From NCBI RefSeq assembly GCF_035918015.1, contig NZ_CP109132.1, positions 3,906,001 through 3,970,000 of the forward strand: a stretch of DNA of 64,000 nt, written 5' to 3'. A model generated the notes under the pieces. The model did no database searches, had not been told where the DNA came from, and saw only the letters and a program-made list of their open reading frames with translations. The DNA is from Streptomyces sp. NBC_01754 (GTDB lineage Bacteria; Actinomycetota; Actinomycetes; Streptomycetales; Streptomycetaceae). A program made the translations under genes and the position numbers. Below, in pieces: positions 41,634-51,300 of this stretch (position 1 is the stretch's first letter; every line of letters begins with the position of its first letter).

Positions 41634-42382
41634 TGACCGTGTACTTCATCGGCGCGGGCCCCGGCGCCGCCGACCTGATCACGGTGCGTGGCGCCCGTGT
41701 CCTCGCCGCCAGCCCGGTCTGCCTGTACGCGGGCAGCCTGGTGCCGAGGGAACTGCTCGCCTCGTGCCCGCCGGACGCCCGGCTGGTCGACACCGCCCAG
41801 CTCGACATCGACCGGATCACCGCCGAACTGGTCGGCGCCCACCGGGACGGCCATGACGTGGCCCGGCTGCACTCCGGTGACCCCTCGGTGTTCAGCGCCG
41901 TCAACGAGCAGATGCGCCGGCTGGACCAGGCGGGCGTGCCGTACGAGGTCGTGCCCGGGGTACCCGCGTTCGCCGCGGCCGCCGCGTCCCTGAAGCGGGA
42001 GCTGACGGTACCCACGGTGGGCCAGACGGTGATCCTCACCCGGATCGCCCAGCAGGCCACCGCGATGCCCGAGGGCGAGGACCTGGCCACGCTGGGCCGC
42101 AGCGGCGCGCTGATCGTGCTGCACCTGGCGGCGCGGTACGTGGACCGGGTGGTCGCCGAACTGCTGCCGCACTACGGGGCGGAGTGCCCGGCCGCCGTGG
42201 TGGCCATGGCGTCACGGCCGGACGAGATCGTCCTGCGCGGGACGCTGGACTCGATCGCGGAGCAGGTCAAGGCGGCGGGGGTGTCCCGTACGGCGGTGAT
42301 CATGGTGGGCCGGACGCTGGGCGCGGAGCAGTTCCACGACAGTCATCTCTACTCCCCGGCCCGCGACCGGCACGTCTGCTGA
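41633..42382 (+). CDS. cobM: Precorrin-4 C11-methyltransferase
   Basis: A 249-aa SAM-dependent methyltransferase of the tetrapyrrole methylase fold: VYFIGAGPGAADLITVRGARVLAASPVCLYAGSLV (substrate loop), RLHSGDPSVFSAVNEQM and VVPGVPAFAAAAASL. It methylates C-11 of precorrin-4. ATG overlaps the cobL stop, with AGGAG eight bases upstream. Gap 42383-42547 holds no gene. Confidence 0.95.
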   Translation: MTVYFIGAGPGAADLITVRGARVLAASPVCLYAGSLVPRELLASCPPDARLVDTAQLDIDRITAELVGAHRDGHDVARLHSGDPSVFSAVNEQMRRLDQAGVPYEVVPGVPAFAAAAASLKRELTVPTVGQTVILTRIAQQATAMPEGEDLATLGRSGALIVLHLAARYVDRVVAELLPHYGAECPAAVVAMASRPDEIVLRGTLDSIAEQVKAAGVSRTAVIMVGRTLGAEQFHDSHLYSPARDRHVC

Positions 42383-42547
42383 CGGCCCCGGCCTTCCGGC
42401 GCACCGGTCCGTCCGGGCCGGGCGGGGCAGCCGGGGGTGCCTCGTGTCCTGGGGCGCCAGGTGGTCCCGGACCTGTCCGGACCGGGGCCCGGACCGCTGG
42501 GCACCGCTTCTTCCCGCCGCCGCGTCTCCCGGTCACCGCACCCCCGG

Positions 42548-43669
42548 TCACCGCGCCCCGCTGCGCCCCACCACCGTTCCCGCCCGGTCGACGCAGATCA
42601 CGTCCACCGCGACCGGCGCCCCCCGCAGCACCGCGAGGGCCTGGTCCCTGGCCGCGACCGCCACCAGGTCACCCAGCGGCACCCCGGCCGCCGCGCACAT
42701 CTGGAGGGCCGCAAGGCCCGTGTTGGCGACCTCGATCCCCGCGGCCAGGTCCTCGCCGGCCCCGCCCTGCCGCGCCAGCCGGGCCAGGAACGGCTTGTCG
42801 ACCTGGGAGCGACCCGAGTGCAGGTCCAGATGGCCCGCCGCCAGCTTGGACAGCTTCGCGAACCCGCCGCAGATCGTCAGCCGCTCCACCGGATGGCGGC
42901 GTACGTACTTCAGGACCGCGCCCGCGAAGTCGCCCATGTCCAGCAGCGCGATCTCCGGCAGCCCGTACTCGGCGACCACCGTCCTCTCCGAGGTCGAGCC
43001 CGTGCACCCCGCCACATGGCGGTGTCCGGCCGCCAAGGCGACGTCCACACCCCGGCGGATCGAGTCGATCCACGCCGAGCAGGAGTAGGGCACCACCACC
43101 CCGGTCGTGCCCAGGATCGACAGGCCGCCCAGGATGCCCAGACGGATGTTCCACGTGAAACGTGCGATCTCCTCGCCGTCGTCCACCGCGACGGTGATCT
43201 CGGCGTCGCCGGTTCCCCCGTGCTCCGCCGCCACCCGGGCCACGTGGTCCCGCATCATCTGGCGGGGCACCGGATTGATCGCGGGCTCCCCGACGTCGAG
43301 CGGCAGTCCGGGAAGGGTCACCGTCCCCACGCCGGGACCGGCCCGGAACACCACTCCGGACCCGGGCGGCAGCAGCCGTACGGTGGCCCGCACCAGCGCA
43401 CCGTGGGTCACGTCCGGGTCGTCCCCCGCGTCCTTGACCACCCCCGCCGTGGCCCGGCCGTCGGTGAGCTCCTCCACCGTGAGGGCGAAGGCCGGGGTCT
43501 GGCCCCGGGGCAGTGTGACGGTCACCGGGTCGGGGAACTCGCCGGTCAGCAGCGCGGTGTACGCGGCCGTGGCGGCGGCGGTGGCGCAGGCACCGGTCGT
43601 CCACCCGGGCCGCAGACCGGTGTGCTTGAGTTGGGCGCTGCGCCCGCCCTGCGCTTGCTCACTGCTCAT
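42548..43669 (-). CDS. cbiD: Cobalt-precorrin-5B C1-methyltransferase CbiD
   Basis: A 373-aa enzyme with the family signature LRPGWTTGACATAAATAAYTALLTG, plus GTTGVVVPYSCSAWIDSIRRG and HVAGCTGSTSERTV. It methylates C-1 during ring contraction. CbiD belongs to the early-cobalt route while cobG belongs to the oxygen-dependent route; Streptomyces clusters often mix them. ATG lies only two bases from the divergent cobK ATG. No clear ribosome binding site is visible. Confidence 0.94.
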   Translation of the reverse strand: MSSEQAQGGRSAQLKHTGLRPGWTTGACATAAATAAYTALLTGEFPDPVTVTLPRGQTPAFALTVEELTDGRATAGVVKDAGDDPDVTHGALVRATVRLLPPGSGVVFRAGPGVGTVTLPGLPLDVGEPAINPVPRQMMRDHVARVAAEHGGTGDAEITVAVDDGEEIARFTWNIRLGILGGLSILGTTGVVVPYSCSAWIDSIRRGVDVALAAGHRHVAGCTGSTSERTVVAEYGLPEIALLDMGDFAGAVLKYVRRHPVERLTICGGFAKLSKLAAGHLDLHSGRSQVDKPFLARLARQGGAGEDLAAGIEVANTGLAALQMCAAAGVPLGDLVAVAARDQALAVLRGAPVAVDVICVDRAGTVVGRSGAR

Positions 43670-43671
43670 GG

Positions 43672-44448
43672 ATGGACCGTTCGATGGCTCTGCACGTACT
43701 CGTTCTCGGCGGCACGACCGAGGCCCGCCGTCTCGCGGAGCTGCTGGTGACCGCGGACGCCCTGCCCGGGGTCCGGGTGACCAGTTCGCTCGCCGGACGG
43801 GTCGCCCGGCCGAAACCCCCTCCGGGCGAGGTGCGGGTGGGCGGCTTCGGGGGAGCAGACGGTATGGCGGACTGGATCCGCGCGCACGAGGTGAGTGCGG
43901 TCATCGACGCCACCCATCCTTTCGCCCGGACGATCAGTTTCCACGCCGCTTCGGCGGCCACCGCGGCCCATGTTCCCCTGCTGGCGTTGCGGCGTCCTGG
44001 CTGGGTGCCCTCTCAGGGGGACAGATGGCACACGGCCGGCTCCCTGGAGGAGGCGGCGGACGCCCTTCCCGGGCTGGGCCGCCGTGTCTTCCTCACGACG
44101 GGCCGGATGGGGCTGGCCGCGTTCGCCGGGCTCGACTCGCTGTGGTTCCTGATGCGCTCGGTGGACGCCCCCGAAGCGCCCTTCCCACGGCATATGGAGA
44201 CCCTGCTGGACCGGGGGCCGTTCACGCTGGAGGGAGAGCGGGAACTGATCCGCCGCCATCGCGTCGACGTCCTCGTCACGAAGGACAGCGGTGGCGAGGC
44301 GACCGCCCCCAAACTCAGCGCCGCCTGTGAGGCCGGCATCCCCGTGGTCGTGGTCCGGCGGCCACCGGCCCCGGCGGGGGTGCCGGCGGTCGCGACCCCC
44401 GAGGAGGCCGTGGCCTGGCTGCGCGGTCCGGGTCAGGTCTCCGGATAA
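43672..44448 (+). CDS. cobK: Precorrin-6A reductase
   Basis: A 258-aa NAD(P)H-dependent reductase of the CobK/CbiJ family: HVLVLGGTTEARRLAELLV (dinucleotide loop), VIDATHPFARTISFHAASAA and VFLTTGRMGLAAF, then LVTKDSGGEATAPKL at the C-terminus. It reduces the C18-C19 bond of precorrin-6A. Two starts are possible: ATG 43672 or, closer to the conserved N-terminus, ATG 43684. Its 3' end overlaps the convergent cobIJ by 16 bp. Confidence 0.94.
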   Translation: MDRSMALHVLVLGGTTEARRLAELLVTADALPGVRVTSSLAGRVARPKPPPGEVRVGGFGGADGMADWIRAHEVSAVIDATHPFARTISFHAASAATAAHVPLLALRRPGWVPSQGDRWHTAGSLEEAADALPGLGRRVFLTTGRMGLAAFAGLDSLWFLMRSVDAPEAPFPRHMETLLDRGPFTLEGERELIRRHRVDVLVTKDSGGEATAPKLSAACEAGIPVVVVRRPPAPAGVPAVATPEEAVAWLRGPGQVSG

Positions 44449-46001
44449 CGGCGCGGCGTCCAGACGATCTGCTCGCCGCCTCCCCGCCGTACCCAGCGGG
44501 TCTGCGAGGAGCCCACGATGAGCACGGTCCGCATGTCCACCTCCGCCGGGTCCAGATCGGCGAGCCGCACCGTGCGCACGCTCTCCGAGGGGCCGCCGAC
44601 ATCGCGGCCGAGGACCACCGGCGTGTCCGGCGAACGGTGCTCCAGCAGCAGGTCACGGGCCTTGCCGACCTGCCAGGTCCGGCTGCGGGAGCCCGGGTTG
44701 TACAGGGCGATCACCAGGTCCGCCGAGGCCGCCGCGCGCAGCCGCTCCGCGATGACCTCCCACGGCTTGAGGCGGTCGGAGAGCGACAGGGTGGCGTAGT
44801 CGTGGCCGAGCGGGGCACCCGCCCGGGCGGCGGCCGCGTTCGCCGCGGTCACTCCGGGCAGCACCCGCACCGGTACGTCGGTGTAGGCCTCCTGCGAGGC
44901 CACCTCCAGGACCGCCGTGGCCATGGCGAAGACCCCGGGGTCGCCCCCGGACACCACGGCCACCCGGCGTCCCCGGCGCGCCAGGTCCAGGGCGAACTCG
45001 GCGCGTTCGGACTCGACCTTGTTGTCCGAGCCGTGGCGCTGCTGCCCCGGGCGCACCGGGACCCGGTCCAGATAGGTGGTGTAGCCGACCAGGTCGTCGG
45101 CGGCGGCGAGCGCACCGCGTGTCTCGGGGGTCAGCCACAGCGGTCCGGCCGGACCGGTACCGACCACGACGACCTCGCCGGAGTCCCTGTCGGTGTCCGC
45201 CTCCGCCGTCGCCCTGGGGGAAGCCGTGTCCGCCTCGGCCTCCGGTGGGCGCCGGGGGGCGCCGACACGGCTGGGCAGCACCGCGACCGCGAAGTACGGT
45301 ACCGAGTCCGCGTCCGTCCCCGCGAGGTCCCCGGTGCGTTCTCCGGCCATCGTCGCGCGTTCCACGTACCGCGCCTCGGGCAGCCGCCCCGACGCCTCGA
45401 ACGCCCGGCGCACCGCCGGGAAGGTGCGGCCCAGCTTCATCACCACCGCGGAGTCCGTGGCGGCGAGCCGCGCCGTGAGCTCCTCCTCGGGGAGGGTGCC
45501 GGGCAGGATCGTCAGTATCTCCTCGCCCTCGACGAGCGGGGTACCGAGCCGGGCGGCGGCGGCGCTGACCGAGGTGACCCCGGGGACGACCTCGGTGGGG
45601 TACCGGTCCGCGAGCCTCTTGTGCATGTGCATGTACGAGCCGTAGAAGAGCGGGTCGCCCTCGGCGAGAACGGCGACCGTGCGGCCCGCGTCGAGGTGGA
45701 CCGCGAGACGGGCCGCGGCCTCGGCGTAGAACTCCTCCAGCGCGCCCCGGTAGCCCCCCGGGTGGTCCGTGGTCTCGGTCGTGACCGGGTAGACCAGCGC
45801 TTCCTCGACGTGGTCGGGCCGGATGTGCCGCTCCGCGATGGCGCGGGCGATGGAGCGCCCGTGCCGGGCGGAGTGGTAGGCGACGACATCGGCCTCGGCG
45901 ATGACCTCCACGGCCCGCACCGTCATCAGGGCCGGGTCGCCCGGTCCGAGACCGACCCCGTAGAGGCGCCCCGTGGGCGCGGACGTCAGCTGCTCGCTCA
46001 C
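44433..46001 (-). CDS. cobIJ: Fused precorrin-2 C20- and precorrin-3B C17-methyltransferase
   Basis: A 522-aa fusion. CobI part (1-240): LYGVGLGPGDPALMTVRAVEVIAEADVVAYHSA; LAEGDPLFYGSYMHMHKRL; VVPGVTSVSAAAARLGTPL. CobJ part (about 275-522): VVVVGTGPAGPLWLTPETRGALAAADDLVGYTTYLDRV; VVSGGDPGVFAMATAVLEV; LPGVTAANAAAARAGAPLGHDYATLSLSDRLKPWEVI. Fusion is common in actinomycetes. GTG 46001 was chosen because AGGAGG lies seven bases upstream; GTG 46007 would leave no space. Three bases separate it from the cobH stop. Confidence 0.94.
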   Translation of the reverse strand: MSEQLTSAPTGRLYGVGLGPGDPALMTVRAVEVIAEADVVAYHSARHGRSIARAIAERHIRPDHVEEALVYPVTTETTDHPGGYRGALEEFYAEAAARLAVHLDAGRTVAVLAEGDPLFYGSYMHMHKRLADRYPTEVVPGVTSVSAAAARLGTPLVEGEEILTILPGTLPEEELTARLAATDSAVVMKLGRTFPAVRRAFEASGRLPEARYVERATMAGERTGDLAGTDADSVPYFAVAVLPSRVGAPRRPPEAEADTASPRATAEADTDRDSGEVVVVGTGPAGPLWLTPETRGALAAADDLVGYTTYLDRVPVRPGQQRHGSDNKVESERAEFALDLARRGRRVAVVSGGDPGVFAMATAVLEVASQEAYTDVPVRVLPGVTAANAAAARAGAPLGHDYATLSLSDRLKPWEVIAERLRAAASADLVIALYNPGSRSRTWQVGKARDLLLEHRSPDTPVVLGRDVGGPSESVRTVRLADLDPAEVDMRTVLIVGSSQTRWVRRGGGEQIVWTPRRYPET

Positions 46002-46003
46002 GC

Positions 46004-46630
46004 TCACTCCTCCTCGCTGGCGATCGCGTTGAGGGCCGCCGCGGCCATGGCGCTGCCACCCCGCCGGCCCCGCACGATCAGGTGTTCCAGCCCGGACGGG
46101 TGGGCGGCCAGGGCGTCCTTGGACTCGGCGGCCCCGACGAAGCCGACCGGCACACCGATGACCGCGGCGGGGCGGGGGGCGCCCTCCTCGATCATCTCCA
46201 GCAGCCGGAAGAGCGCGGTCGGAGCGTTGCCGACGGCGACGACGGCCCCCTCCATACGGTCCCGCCACAGCTCCAGCGCGGCGGCGCTGCGGGTGGTGCC
46301 GAGCCGCCCGGCCAGCCCGGGCACGGCCGGATCGGACAGGGTGCACACCACGTCGTTGTCCGCGGGCAGCCGCTTGCGGGTGACACCGCTGGCGACCATG
46401 GCCACGTCGCACAGGATGGGCGCGCCCGACCGCAGCGCCGCGCGGGCGTCGGCGACCACGTTCGGTGAGAAGCCCAGGTCGCGTACGAGGTCGACCATGC
46501 CGCAGGCGTGGATCATGCGGACGGCGACCTGGCTCACGTCGGCGGGCAGCCCGGCCAGATCCGCCTCCGCGCGGATGGTGGCGAAGGACTGGCGGTAGAT
46601 CGCCGGTCCGTCCTTCTCGTACTGGTGCAC
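46004..46630 (-). CDS. cobH: Precorrin-8X methylmutase
   Basis: A 208-aa CobH/CbiC enzyme moving a methyl from C-11 to C-12 to make hydrogenobyrinate. Motifs: [34 protein letters not shown] (catalytic His region), [29 protein letters not shown] and [14 protein letters not shown]. The GTG start has a weak GGAAGAAAG upstream. It is part of the leftward cobG-cobH-cobIJ operon. Confidence 0.95.
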   Translation of the reverse strand: MHQYEKDGPAIYRQSFATIRAEADLAGLPADVSQVAVRMIHACGMVDLVRDLGFSPNVVADARAALRSGAPILCDVAMVASGVTRKRLPADNDVVCTLSDPAVPGLAGRLGTTRSAAALELWRDRMEGAVVAVGNAPTALFRLLEMIEEGAPRPAAVIGVPVGFVGAAESKDALAAHPSGLEHLIVRGRRGGSAMAAAALNAIASEEE

Positions 46631-46696
46631 AGTGCTGTCGCTTTCTTCCGGGGGTGGTGCGGATGCTGGTTGCTGAGCGCCGGGGCCGACTGCTCG

Positions 46697-47992
46697 TCAG
46701 GCGGTACGGGGGCCACGCGCCGACGCCACCGCGGCGGCGAGCGCCCCCGGGTCGTCCCGGACCGTCACCGGGGTGCCCGGTCCGTCCGGGCGTACATGGG
46801 TGATCCGGTGCCCGCCCGGCGTGGCGACCACGTCGATCCACTCCCCGTGCGGGTGGCCGCACCGGCGTTCGCACCCGGACCAGTACACGGGAAGCCGTCC
46901 GGGCGGCCCGACCGTTGCCGCGGCCCGGGCCCGTACGTCGGCCAGCGACTTGGCGCAGCCCGGCCGGCCGACGCAGGCGCCGACACCGGCCCACCCGGAG
47001 CCCGGACCGGTGATCAGGCCGGCCGATCCGAGAGCACCGAGCAGACCGTGCGCGGCCCCGGCGACGACGGCGCCGCGCCAAGGGGTGAGGCGCAGCCCGC
47101 CCGTCCCGGACAGCAGCCGCCACTGCGCGGTGGTCAGCCGCCCGAGCGGTACGTCCACGGCGAGCGCGGAATCCCCCACGCGCCCGGGTACGGGCTTCCG
47201 TGCTTCCGCCGGGCGCGGATGACGGGCGGTCACGGCATCGGTCCCGGCCTCCCGCAGCCGCCGCAGGACCTCGCCCGGCAGTGCGGCGGCCACCTCCCGG
47301 GGCAGGTCCTTCAGCCGCCAGGCACCGGTGTCCCGGGCCGCGCCCAGGAAGGTCTCGGCGGCGAGCAGGGCGGCGCGGGGGCCGTCGGCCGCCGAAACGG
47401 TGAGCACGGTGTCCGTCGCCCCGACGCGGAGCATCGCGCCGCCGTCGTCCCGGGCGATCAGGGCGAGGTCGGCGCCGAGGGCGTCCACGTCCCCCCGGCC
47501 GTCGTCCAGCGCGAACAGGAACCGGCCGGAGAGTCCGGCGGCACTCTCGCTCCCGCAGATCAGACGGTCCAGTCCGGTCAGCCACGGCCCGATGTCCGCG
47601 GCCCCGCGACCGTCCAGCCCGGAGAGGGGGGAGGCGACGACGTTGCGTACCCGCTCATGGCGCGCGGAGGGCAGCAGCCCCGCGCCGCCCAGCAGTTCCG
47701 CCAGTTCCGGCCCGTCCGCCTCGGCGAGGCCGCGCAACTGGACGTTCCCCCGGGAAGTGAGATGCAACTCACCGTCACCGAGCCGCTCGGCGGCCTGCCC
47801 CAGCGCCGTGGCACCCTCGGCCGCCAGTACCCCGCCGGGTATACGGATCCGCGCCAGCGCACCGTCGTCCGCCCGGTGCAGGCGCAGGGTTCCGGGGCAG
47901 GCGTCGCCGCCGCTCCGGGCACCTGCGGCACCCGGGGGCCGGGGCGGCCGGGGGGTTGGGGACATGGCGGCGAGCATACCGACCGTGACCAC
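46697..47992 (-). CDS. cobG: Precorrin-3B synthase CobG
   Basis: A 431-aa sulfite/nitrite-reductase-like Fe-S protein making precorrin-3B with oxygen. Visible: a ferredoxin-like half with LHLTSRGNVQLRGL and HERVRNVVASPLSGLDG, and the 4Fe-4S/siroheme-like ligand pattern CVGRPGCAKS ... SGCERRCGHP near 343-377. Its presence indicates the aerobic, late-cobalt route. The first 25 residues are Pro/Gly-rich; the start at 47992 (or Met at 47965) is uncertain. It is divergent from cobN; the 310-bp gap holds the riboswitch on the other strand. Confidence 0.92.
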   Translation of the reverse strand: MVTVGMLAAMSPTPRPPRPPGAAGARSGGDACPGTLRLHRADDGALARIRIPGGVLAAEGATALGQAAERLGDGELHLTSRGNVQLRGLAEADGPELAELLGGAGLLPSARHERVRNVVASPLSGLDGRGAADIGPWLTGLDRLICGSESAAGLSGRFLFALDDGRGDVDALGADLALIARDDGGAMLRVGATDTVLTVSAADGPRAALLAAETFLGAARDTGAWRLKDLPREVAAALPGEVLRRLREAGTDAVTARHPRPAEARKPVPGRVGDSALAVDVPLGRLTTAQWRLLSGTGGLRLTPWRGAVVAGAAHGLLGALGSAGLITGPGSGWAGVGACVGRPGCAKSLADVRARAAATVGPPGRLPVYWSGCERRCGHPHGEWIDVVATPGGHRITHVRPDGPGTPVTVRDDPGALAAAVASARGPRTA

Positions 47993-48099
47993 CGCGCACC
48001 CCAGCCGTCACTGTGACCTACCGGACATCCGGTACCAGGCGGTCCGGACCCGGGGCCGTCTGGTCAAGGCCCCCCACCTGCCGCCTACTATGCCTAACG

Positions 48100-48212
48100 G
48101 CGGTCCGTTCGGCCCGCCATCGCCAGACGGCGACATGGGAGGAAGCCCGGTGAGAATCCGGCGCGGTCCCGCCACTGTGAACCCGGCCGGTCCGGGTGAG
48201 TCAGGAACTCCC
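48100..48212 (+). ncRNA. Cobalamin riboswitch in the cobN leader
   Basis: The conserved core is plain: GGAAGCCCGGTGAGAATCC (48140-48158), then GCGGTCCCGCCACTGTGA (48162-48179, B12 box CCACTG) and the closing GAGTCAGGAACTCCC (48198-48212). 5' limits are approximate. Downstream, GCTCGG/CCGAGC (48223-48240) within CCCC/GGGG pairing can act as expression platform before the cobN ribosome binding site GGGGAAGGA. AdoCbl or related B12 should lower cobN expression. Confidence 0.92.
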
Positions 48213-48302
48213 TTCCCCGAACGCTCGGCTCCGCCCGAGCAGGGGAGACCCCAATCCGACACCGCCCGGGGCGTGGACATCCCGGGGAAGGACTGACGCC
48301 GC

Positions 48303-51300
48303 ATGATCCTGCTCCTGTCGACGTCCGACACCGACCTGCTGAGCGCCCGCGCCTGCGGCGGCCCGGTCGGCTTCCGCTACGCCAACCCCTCCCGGCTCCC
48401 GCTCCAGGACCTCCCGGACCTGCTGGAGGGCACCGACCTCGTCGTCGTACGGCTCCTCGGCGGTGTCCGCGCCTGGCAGGAGGGCCTCGACCAGGTGCTG
48501 GCCACCGGCCGCCCCGTCGTCGTGCTGACCGGTGAACAGGCACCCGACGCCCAACTGATGGCCGCGTCCACCGTCCCCATCGGCATCGCCGCCGAGGCGC
48601 ACGCCTACCTGGCGCACGGCGGCCCCGCCAACCTGGAGCAGCTGGCCCGCTTCCTCTCCGACACGGTGCTGCTCACCGGGCACGGCTTCGAGCCGCCCGC
48701 CCCGGCCCCCGCCTGGGGCCCGCTGGAGCGCACGGCCCGCGAGGTCACCGGACCGACCGTCGCGGTGCTCTACTACCGCGCCCACCACATGAGCGGCAAC
48801 ACCGCGTTCGTGGACGCGCTCTGCACCGCCGTGGAGGACGCCGGCGCCCGCCCCCTCCCGCTGTACGTCGCCTCGCTGCGCACCCCCGAACCCGGGCTGA
48901 TCGACGAACTGCGGGCCGTCGACGCCATCGTGACGACCGTCCTGGCGGCGGGCGGCACCAAGCCGGCCACGGCCTCGGCGGGCGGCGACGACGAGTCCTG
49001 GGACGCGGGCGCCCTCACCGGCCTCGACGTCCCCGTACTCCAGGCGCTCTGCCTGACCAGCCCGCGCTCCGCCTGGCAGGAGAACGACGAGGGCGTCTCC
49101 CCGCTGGACGCCGCGACCCAGATCGCCGTCCCCGAGTTCGACGGCCGGCTGATCACCGTCCCGTTCTCCTTCAAGGAGATCGACGAGGACGGCCTGCCCG
49201 CGTACGTCGCCGACCCCGAGCGGGCCGCCCGGGTCGCCGGGATCGCCGTACGCCACGCCCGGCTGCGCCACATCCCGGCCGCCGAGAAGCGGATCGCGCT
49301 CGTCCTGTCCGCGTACCCGACCAAGCACTCCCGCATCGGCAACGCGGTCGGCCTCGACACCCCCGCCAGCGCCGTCGCCCTGCTGCGCCGACTGCGCGCC
49401 GAGGGCTACGACTTCGGGCCCGAGGACGAGATCCCCGGGCTGGTCTCCGGCGACGGCGACGAGCTGATCTACGCGCTGATCGAGGCAGGCGGCCACGACC
49501 AGGAGTGGCTCACCGAGGAACAGCTGGCCCGCAACCCGGTCCGCATCCCCGCCGCCGACTACCGCCGCTGGTTCGCCACGCTGCCCGCCGAGCTGCGGGA
49601 GTCCGTCGAGGAGCACTGGGGCCCGGCGCCCGGCGAGATGTTCGTCGACCGGTCCCGCAACCCCGAGGGCGACATCGTGCTGGCCGCCCTGCGCCGCGGC
49701 AACCTGCTGATCCTCATCCAGCCGCCGCGCGGATTCGGCGAGAACCCGATCGCGATCTACCACGACCCCGACCTGCCGCCCTCGCACCACTACCTGGCCG
49801 CCTACCGCTGGATCGCCGCATCGGCCGAGGACAACGGCTTCGGCGCCGACGCGATGATCCACCTCGGCAAGCACGGCAACCTGGAGTGGCTGCCCGGCAA
49901 GAACGCCGGACTCTCCGCCGCCTGCGGCCCGGACGCGGCCCTGGGCGACCTGCCGCTGGTCTACCCGTTCCTGGTGAACGACCCGGGCGAGGGCACCCAG
50001 GCCAAGCGCCGGGTGCACGCCACCCTGGTCGACCACCTGGTGCCGCCGATGGCCCGCGCCGACAGCTACGGCGACATCGCCCGCCTCGAACAACTCCTGG
50101 ACGAGCACGCCCAGATCGCCGCGATGGACCCGGCGAAGCTGCCCGCGGTCCGCGCCCAGATCTGGACACTGATCCAGGCCGCGAAGCTCGACCACGACCT
50201 GGGCCTGGAGGACCGGCCCGAGGACGAGGGCTTCGACGAGTTCATCATGCACCTCGACGGCTGGCTCTGTGAGATCAAGGACGTCCAGATCCGCGACGGT
50301 CTGCACGTCCTGGGCGGCGCCCCGGCCGGGAAGGACCGCGTCAACCTGGTCCTCGCCGTGCTGCGCGCCCGCCAGATCTGGGGCGGTACGGTCACCCTGC
50401 CCGGCCTGCGCGAGGCGCTCGGCCTCGACGAGTCCGCGGCCACCCGCACCGCCGCCGACACCGTCGAGGAGCAGGCCCGCGCCCTGGTCCAGGCGATGGA
50501 GGACGCCCACTGGGACCCGGCCGCCGTCACCGCCGTCGCCGGGGGACACCCGCAGGCCGTCGCCGACATCCTCGACTTCGCCGCCCGCGAGGTCGTGCCC
50601 CGGCTCGCCGCGACCACCGACGAACTCACCCACACCGTCCACGCGCTGAACGGCGGCTTCGTACCCGCGGGCCCCTCCGGCTCACCGCTGCGCGGCCTGG
50701 TCAACGTGCTGCCGACCGGCCGCAACTTCTACTCCGTCGACCCCAAGGCCGTCCCGTCCCGCCTCGCCTGGGAGACCGGCCAGGCCCTCGCCGACTCGCT
50801 GCTGGAGCGCTACCGCGCCGACAACGGCGAGTGGCCCACCTCCGTCGGCCTGTCCCTGTGGGGCACCAGCGCCATGCGCACCGCGGGCGACGACATCGCC
50901 GAGGCCTTCGCCCTGCTCGGCGTCCGTCCCGTCTGGGACGACGCCTCGCGCCGCGTCACCGGCCTGGAGCCCATCCCGTACGAGGAGCTGGGCCGCCCCC
51001 GGATCGACGTCACCCTGCGGATCTCCGGCTTCTTCCGGGACGCGTTCCCGCACACCGTCGGCCTGCTGGACGACGCCGTGCGGCTGGCCGCCTCCCTCGA
51101 CGAGAGCGACGAGCAGAACTTCGTACGCGCCCACACCCAGGCCGACCTCGCCGAACACGGCGACGAACGGCGTGCCACCACCCGTATCTTCGGCTCCCGG
51201 CCGGGGACCTACGGGGCGGGGCTGCTCCAGCTCATCGACTCCCGCGACTGGCGCACGGACGCCGACCTCGCCGAGGTGTACACGGTGTGGGGCGGCTACG

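Noticed and set aside
46002..47585. N-terminal extension of cobIJ to 47585
   Set aside because: The extra 500 codons are antisense-like Arg/Gly/Pro sequence over cobH and cobG. The true start has AGGAGG seven bases upstream at 46001.
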